From the NCBI GenBank assembly GCA_016297855.1, contig JAEDFW010000023.1, positions 1 to 18,138 on the forward strand: a DNA stretch of 18,138 bases. The letters are read 5' to 3'. The notes under the pieces were generated by a model. The model did no database searches. It worked only from the letters and a program-made list of their open reading frames with translations, and had not been told where the DNA came from. The position numbers were made by a program, and so were the translations under genes. Below, piece by piece: positions 13,799 to 18,138 of this stretch (position 1 is its first letter; every line of letters begins with the position of its first letter). Source of the stretch: Oscillospiraceae bacterium. Lineage in GTDB: Bacteria; Bacillota; Clostridia; Oscillospirales; Oscillospiraceae.

Positions 13799-14265
13799 GG
13801 CTTCCTCCCAAATATTTTCCGCGCAAAGCGATATGCGCGCAAAAGCACCGGCCTTATTGGAACCATATGGATCCACACGTTAGCAAAAAAGTTCCACCAG
13901 AAACAGCCCGGCTCCTGCCAGCGGCCCTTTCGTTCAGCCGCAGTCACCACGGCGAAGATCTGCTCGCGGCAGATGCCACGCTCCAGCTGCGTCTGCGCGT
14001 CGCCGACCATGGTAAATGTATCGCCTTCTCGCCGGCAGATGCGGTGCAGAATGTATGCGCCGCTGCGGCGCTGGTATAACACGATATCGCCGCGCCGCAG
14101 CGGTCGCCTGATTCCGGATAGATATACCGTGTCGCGCCTGTCAACCAAAAACGGGGCCATGCTGTTGCCAGTAACCAGCAACGGAAGCGTTTTCACAGTC
14201 CGCAAAAGCTCCTTGTACTGCTCCATCAGCAGCATGGTGTCCACCGTCACGCGCTTTTGCTCCAT
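13795..14265 (-). CDS. S24/S26-type peptidase with Ser/His dyad (signal-peptidase-like)
   Basis: A protein of 156 residues. 'TGNSMAPFL' carries the catalytic Ser35, 'RRGDIVLYQR' (58-66) is the conserved structural box, 'YILHRI' places His74 where bacterial type I signal peptidases have Lys, and 'MVGDAQTQ' (86-93) is the final GD box. This Ser/His pattern is that of the archaeal/ER-type (SipW-like) branch. There is no N-terminal membrane anchor; a hydrophobic/aromatic C-terminal segment at 120-143 followed by a basic tail may hold it at the membrane. Start overlaps the ABC stop by 1 nt (TGATG). In this context it may trim an exported peptide, filling the place of the C39 peptidase that the ABC exporter lacks (inference). 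Confidence 0.85.
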   Translation of the reverse strand: MEQKRVTVDTMLLMEQYKELLRTVKTLPLLVTGNSMAPFLVDRRDTVYLSGIRRPLRRGDIVLYQRRSGAYILHRICRREGDTFTMVGDAQTQLERGICREQIFAVVTAAERKGRWQEPGCFWWNFFANVWIHMVPIRPVLLRAYRFARKIFGRKP

Positions 14266-15986
14266 CAGGCCCCTCCCGGTGTCATCCGGCGCAGCTGCCC
14301 GTCACAGACTGCATAGCTGCTGGTGCAGAATTTCCGTGTACCCGGCCGGTGTGTCACAACGATACAGGTGCGCACAACGCCGCTTTGCATCAGATTGCAC
14401 AGCATCTGCTCCTCCGTCTGCTCGTCAAGTGCAGACGTTGCCTCATCCAGCAGCAAAACCGGTGCCCGTCTCAAAATGGCCCTTGCCACAGCGATGCGCT
14501 GGGCCTGTCCTTCGGAAAGGCCTTTGCCTCTTCCGCCGACGCGATACTGCAGCCCGCCAGGCAGCTCCTTTACGAATTGATACGCGCATGCGATCTTCAG
14601 TGCATCTTCCAGTTCCCCGTCCGTTGCCTCCGGCTTTGTCAGCCGGAGATTGTCAGCGATCGTGCCGGTAAAAATACTGTTACCCTGCGGCACATAGGCA
14701 AAAGCCGCGCGCGTCGCGGCAGAAGCCGTGTAATGCCGCCCACTGCCGCCGATCACCTCCGCGGTCCCATTCTGCGGTGAAACAAGTCCCAGCAGCAGTC
14801 GCAGAATTGTGGTCTTTCCGCTGCCGGAAGGACCAGAAATTGCTACCAGTTCCCCCGGGGCTGCCGTCAAATCGATATCCTGCAGCACGCGTTCACCGCT
14901 CTGATACGAAAAGCATACGTTAGACAGGCAGACAGTCACATCACGTTCCAGCCGGATGCCGTCATCCTCAGCGGCTGCCTCTTCCGGCAGCTGAACCACG
15001 CTCATGATGCGCCTTGCGGAGGTGGAAACGGAAATCGCATTGGGCACAAGCCCAACCAGAGAGGAAAACGCGCCGGCGAGTGTGGATGCCAGCTGCAAAA
15101 ACATCGTGAGTGACCCGTAGCTGATCGCGCCAGACCACAGCCGGTATACGCCCCAGCCAAAGCAGCCCGCCGAAACAGCCATGCTCACGACTGACATGAA
15201 CGCAGATGTATACACAGAAAAAAGGTTGTAATCAAGATACGCATCCTTGTACTGCTTCTGCAGCTGCTCCATCTTCCGGCAGAATTGCGCGGTGATACCG
15301 AAAGACTTGATGCTCGTCAGATTCTGAAACGAATCTTCCTGAAAGCTGATTACATCGCTGTGGATGGCCTTCATCTGCTGGTTGTACCGGCGCATCCGCC
15401 CCACCATGACGCGTGAACAGATCACGGAAACCGGCACGCCCAGAAGCGCGATGACCGCCATCGTGGGGTCGTAGTACAGCATGATGCCAAACGCGCCCAC
15501 AAATTGTACCAAGCTTGCAACGAAGCTGGGGATAAAGCCTGTCACGCTGCCGGAGACAGCGCCAGCATCGCTGTTGAGGCGATTGAGCAGATCGCCGCTG
15601 CGGAACTGCTCGACTGACTCCCAATCTGTGGATAAAATCCGGCCATAGACTTCGGCCTGCACCTCATTTTGAATGCGAACGTTGAGCACTGCGCCGACGC
15701 GGCTGGAAATACTGCGCATTGCAATATTGCCCAGCATCATTCCCACCATGGCTGCAGCCGCGCCGCCGATGGTGCCGGTATGGTAGCCGGTCACGGCATC
15801 GATCAGGAACTTTGACGCAACGCTGCTGGCAAGGCTCATCAATATGCCCAGCACACCGAGCAGAATGTGGATCAGCACCGCCGCGCGGTAACGGCGGATA
15901 TACTGCCACAGCCACTTTACCTCCTGCACAAATTCGCGCAGCGCGCCGTCACGGATTCTTTGCTTTATTTTTTGGAATAATGCCAT
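14265..15986 (-). CDS. ABC exporter, fused membrane and ATPase domains (peptide/lipid-type)
   Basis: A protein of 573 residues. Residues 30-310 hold the six-helix exporter domain; the ATPase follows with Walker A 'SGPSGSGKTT' (about 383), Q-loop 'YVPQGN', signature 'LSEGQ' (about 489, Glu replacing the first Gly of LSGGQ), Walker B 'VLLLDEATSALD' (about 510) and 'VTHRP' with the switch His (about 545). Such half-transporters work as homodimers. There is no N-terminal C39 peptidase domain. The start at 15986 lies 38 nt inside the end of the nucleotidyltransferase-like gene, so translation is coupled although its ribosome-binding site is weak (CAGGT). Best guess is export of the product of the radical SAM/PqqD module. 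Confidence 0.92.
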   Translation of the reverse strand: MALFQKIKQRIRDGALREFVQEVKWLWQYIRRYRAAVLIHILLGVLGILMSLASSVASKFLIDAVTGYHTGTIGGAAAAMVGMMLGNIAMRSISSRVGAVLNVRIQNEVQAEVYGRILSTDWESVEQFRSGDLLNRLNSDAGAVSGSVTGFIPSFVASLVQFVGAFGIMLYYDPTMAVIALLGVPVSVICSRVMVGRMRRYNQQMKAIHSDVISFQEDSFQNLTSIKSFGITAQFCRKMEQLQKQYKDAYLDYNLFSVYTSAFMSVVSMAVSAGCFGWGVYRLWSGAISYGSLTMFLQLASTLAGAFSSLVGLVPNAISVSTSARRIMSVVQLPEEAAAEDDGIRLERDVTVCLSNVCFSYQSGERVLQDIDLTAAPGELVAISGPSGSGKTTILRLLLGLVSPQNGTAEVIGGSGRHYTASAATRAAFAYVPQGNSIFTGTIADNLRLTKPEATDGELEDALKIACAYQFVKELPGGLQYRVGGRGKGLSEGQAQRIAVARAILRRAPVLLLDEATSALDEQTEEQMLCNLMQSGVVRTCIVVTHRPGTRKFCTSSYAVCDGQLRRMTPGGA

Positions 15987-17217
15987 ACCTGATCATCATT
16001 TCTGTCCGTTTTTTTCCCATGGAAATGCTCTCGCCCGGGGAGTTGCCCTTCCCTGCCGTGCGCACGATCTCCAAACCGTAGCTGCCCAACCGGCGCAGCC
16101 AAATAACCGGCAGCAGTACCGGCGCACGCTGGAGCACGGGATACCGGGACACGAGCTTCTGGCACGGCGGGAATGCCGCGCGCAAAATACTGGGCCGGTC
16201 CTGTCCACCTTCGGCAGCCTCCAGCACCAGTGCCGCGCTGTGTCTGCGGCTCATGCTGGTCTGTCCGTAGATACCGGCGGCCAGACAATCCTCCAGCATG
16301 TCCTGCGCGTCTGCCGGCGAGGACAAGGTCCACCCGCACGCGGCCATATCAAACGCCAGATACGTCTGACCAATGGCAAATATCTGATCCAGAAACACGC
16401 GTCCGTTCACCTGCTGCAGCTGACGGCAGACGCGCGCATGGTCGATCTCATTTTGATATCTCTCGGCATAGGAAACAATATCGCACAGCGTGCGCACGCC
16501 AAAGCCGCCGGAGATAAAATGCTTCAGCGCGTGGCAGACAAGAAAGAGGAAATGATCGCTGTGCTGCAGCGACCGCACGGCGCCGCCTGCCACCGGAACT
16601 GCGACCGTATCCGAAAGTTGCTGCGTAAACCACGCATTGAGCTGCGCGTCCTCTCTGCGTTTGGAGGAAAACAGCGCCGTGTGCAGCTCCACATGCAGCC
16701 CTGTCCGCTCATCCAGCCAATGCGTCACATCGTCTTGCTCGTCTGCGTCGGAAAGACGCATCCCGTTTTCCAGTAAAACCTCCCTGCAGCGGGGAAAATC
16801 ATCTCTGGAAATCAGAATATCCTCGTCTCCAGAGGTGCGAAGATCGGATTTTTCATATAAACTGCGGCACAAAATGCCCTTGACCACGGCATAATTGACC
16901 TCAGCCGCATCCAGCGCACCAGTTAACTGCAAAAGCTTCTGCGTGCGCATGGCCTGTGCCATCGCTTGCATCACGGTCTCGCGCTTCCACCCGGCAGCAA
17001 GTACCTCATCACCGCCGCAGAAGTCATCCGTTTGATACAGCGTCTCATACACCACCGGCGAGAGCTTCTGCTGTGCGGACAGCCGGTACAGCGCACGCCA
17101 GTCCTCCGCAGAAAGCGCTGCCTGCTCTGCCCGGGCCTGTCCCAGACGGTAGGCCTTCAGGCAGGCAAGAAGCTGTTCTTCTGGCTTTTGCATCAAAAAA
17201 CTGCGTGAATCGCTCAA
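15949..17217 (-). CDS. Nucleotidyltransferase-fold protein of the type found in peptide-modification clusters (PF14907-like)
   Basis: Probable length is 422 residues. I prefer a TTG start at 17217, overlapping the TGA of the upstream gene by 4 nt (TTGA), because AGGAGG lies exactly 7 nt before it; the first ATG (17193) has no ribosome-binding site. The nucleotidyltransferase signature is 'YAVVKGILCRSLYEKSDLRTSGDEDILI': 'VKG' then the acidic 'GDEDILI' near residue 129, followed by 'LHVELH'. A long helical C-terminal part follows, ending in a basic tail. Related proteins sit in lasso-peptide and other RiPP clusters, where their role is mostly unproven. The end overlaps the ABC gene by 38 nt. 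Family placement is from recognised motifs; substrate unknown. Confidence 0.8.
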   Translation of the reverse strand: MSDSRSFLMQKPEEQLLACLKAYRLGQARAEQAALSAEDWRALYRLSAQQKLSPVVYETLYQTDDFCGGDEVLAAGWKRETVMQAMAQAMRTQKLLQLTGALDAAEVNYAVVKGILCRSLYEKSDLRTSGDEDILISRDDFPRCREVLLENGMRLSDADEQDDVTHWLDERTGLHVELHTALFSSKRREDAQLNAWFTQQLSDTVAVPVAGGAVRSLQHSDHFLFLVCHALKHFISGGFGVRTLCDIVSYAERYQNEIDHARVCRQLQQVNGRVFLDQIFAIGQTYLAFDMAACGWTLSSPADAQDMLEDCLAAGIYGQTSMSRRHSAALVLEAAEGGQDRPSILRAAFPPCQKLVSRYPVLQRAPVLLPVIWLRRLGSYGLEIVRTAGKGNSPGESISMGKKRTEMMIRYGIIPKNKAKNP

Positions 17218-18138
17218 AGCGTGTCCTCCTGCTGTGGCCGTTCCAGTTCGGCAAGCCCTTCTTTGGCCAGTTCCAGATAGGCGCGCGTTTTTTCGCACAT
17301 ATACTCCGGCACGCCGGTAAAAGAGCCGGTCTCTGCAAAGCACACCGCCGCGCACTGATCGCACGCGTTGCGCATCTCGCAGCTCGTACACTTGCCGGGC
17401 ACCATGATCTGTTCGCGCGCTTGGCGGATGGCCTGCCACGCGCCCAAAAAGCCCAGCTCGCCCACTTCGGCCGACGGCTGCGTCATCATGCCGCACGGGC
17501 GCATCTTGCCGTCCCATGTGAGCCAGAATGTGCTGCTTCCCGCACGGCAGCGGATGCGCTCGGTGGGAAGCTCCTGACATTCGCTGTCCGGGTCGGGCAC
17601 CTTGATCCCGGCCAGCTGACCCTGCCAGCGCTTTTTTAGTTCCGCACTGTCGAAACGGAACCGGTCATAACGGATCTGCTCTGCAGCAGCATCATATGCC
17701 GTCAGCCGGTCTGGCGCAAAGCAGCCGTTTTCGCACGCGCGCACAGGCGGGAACATGTACGACACCGCCTGCACCACGAGACCGTGCTCGCGCGCAAACG
17801 CATAGACCTTCTCCGCGTCACAGCGATTGTACGGCGTATTGCTGAAATTGAGCTTCACCAGCACGCCGGCGCCTTTCAGCGCCAAAATGGCCCGCACGAC
17901 GCGTTCATAAGCGCCGGGATCGCCGCACAGCGCTCCATACGTCTCAGCACTGGCGCCGTATAGCGTGATATTGATGCGCGAAGGCGGATCAGCCGCGAAA
18001 AAACGCACCATCTCTTCGTCGATCAGCGTCGCGTTGGAGTTGACCGACACCTGCATGCCCAGTTTGCGGCAGGCGCTATAAATCTCTTTGAAATCGGGCC
18101 GCAGCAGCGGTTCGCCGCCGGTGAGCAGCAGATTGAGC
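17214..18138 (-). CDS. Radical SAM/SPASM maturase, C-terminal 308 residues (start lies beyond the right edge)
   Basis: The visible frame begins 'LNLLLTGGEPLLRPDF', the SAM-binding GGEP motif, and the first ATG inside (18056) is not the true start. The CxxxCxxC cluster motif lies off the window. 'SVNSNATLID' and 'RINITLYGASAETY' are further barrel motifs. The C-terminal SPASM-type domain has 'RCRAGSSTFWLTWDGKMRPCGMM', then 'KCTSCEMRNACDQCAAVC' and a last Cys in 'EYMCEK', giving the cysteines for auxiliary iron-sulfur clusters. Such enzymes modify peptides or proteins, often with PqqD, and a PqqD-like gene lies four genes downstream. It is the first visible gene of the operon; what precedes it is unknown. 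Confidence 0.9.
   Translation of the reverse strand, partial: LNLLLTGGEPLLRPDFKEIYSACRKLGMQVSVNSNATLIDEEMVRFFAADPPSRINITLYGASAETYGALCGDPGAYERVVRAILALKGAGVLVKLNFSNTPYNRCDAEKVYAFAREHGLVVQAVSYMFPPVRACENGCFAPDRLTAYDAAAEQIRYDRFRFDSAELKKRWQGQLAGIKVPDPDSECQELPTERIRCRAGSSTFWLTWDGKMRPCGMMTQPSAEVGELGFLGAWQAIRQAREQIMVPGKCTSCEMRNACDQCAAVCFAETGSFTGVPEYMCEKTRAYLELAKEGLAELERPQQEDTL

Noticed and set aside
13523..18138. Mycofactocin, PQQ or sactipeptide cluster by name
   Set aside because: Only radical SAM and PqqD types are shared; the other named genes of those pathways and a precursor are not in the window, so a specific pathway name would be unsupported.

Overview
The window (about 55% G+C by eye) looks like a chromosomal segment of a low-oxygen Bacillota, most likely a Clostridia/Oscillospirales gut-type organism. 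The reasons are several DegV paralogues, Shine-Dalgarno-led genes with frequent 4-nt overlaps, a PHP-type CpsB phosphatase with BY-kinases, and an XRE regulator fused to membrane helices. This assignment is inference from gene content; no rRNA or other marker gene is present. I saw no tRNA, insertion sequence, CRISPR array or phage gene.

Left part (1-6350) holds small independent transcription units. A TetR-type regulator (partial, minus) diverges from a four-helix membrane protein followed by a small 11-residue-repeat protein that is broken by a -1 frameshift; this unit ends at a perfect 15-bp hairpin terminator. Then come azlC-azlD (branched-chain amino acid export, minus) with a good promoter, two overlapping degV genes (minus), an XRE regulator with a membrane tail (minus), and a degV-HAD phosphatase pair (plus). 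Strong hairpin terminators separate these units.

Right part (18138 to 6355, all minus strand) reads as one long co-directional operon entering the window from the right. Its upstream half is a peptide-modification-type module: radical SAM/SPASM enzyme (partial), nucleotidyltransferase-fold protein, ABC exporter, Ser/His S26-type peptidase and PqqD-like peptide chaperone. Consecutive genes overlap by 1 to 38 nt. PqqD overlaps cpsB by 4 nt, so this module is welded to the surface-polysaccharide module: CpsB phosphatase, Ig-like extracellular protein, two tandem Wzz/BY-kinase fusions with tyrosine-rich tails, a CapD/PglF-like sugar-nucleotide 4,6-dehydratase and a membrane-anchored coiled-coil protein. 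No precursor peptide gene is visible in the window; if one exists it should lie beyond 18138.

How the genes may work together (inference): BY-kinases and CpsB set a phosphorylation cycle that controls polysaccharide polymerisation and export. The dehydratase supplies an unusual sugar. The radical SAM/PqqD/ABC/peptidase module may make and export a modified peptide whose expression is tied to surface-polysaccharide synthesis. The most interesting signals are this coupling, the shared 12-bp inverted repeat around the tetR divergent promoters, the frameshifted small gene, and a hairpin that buries the ribosome-binding site of the dehydratase gene.
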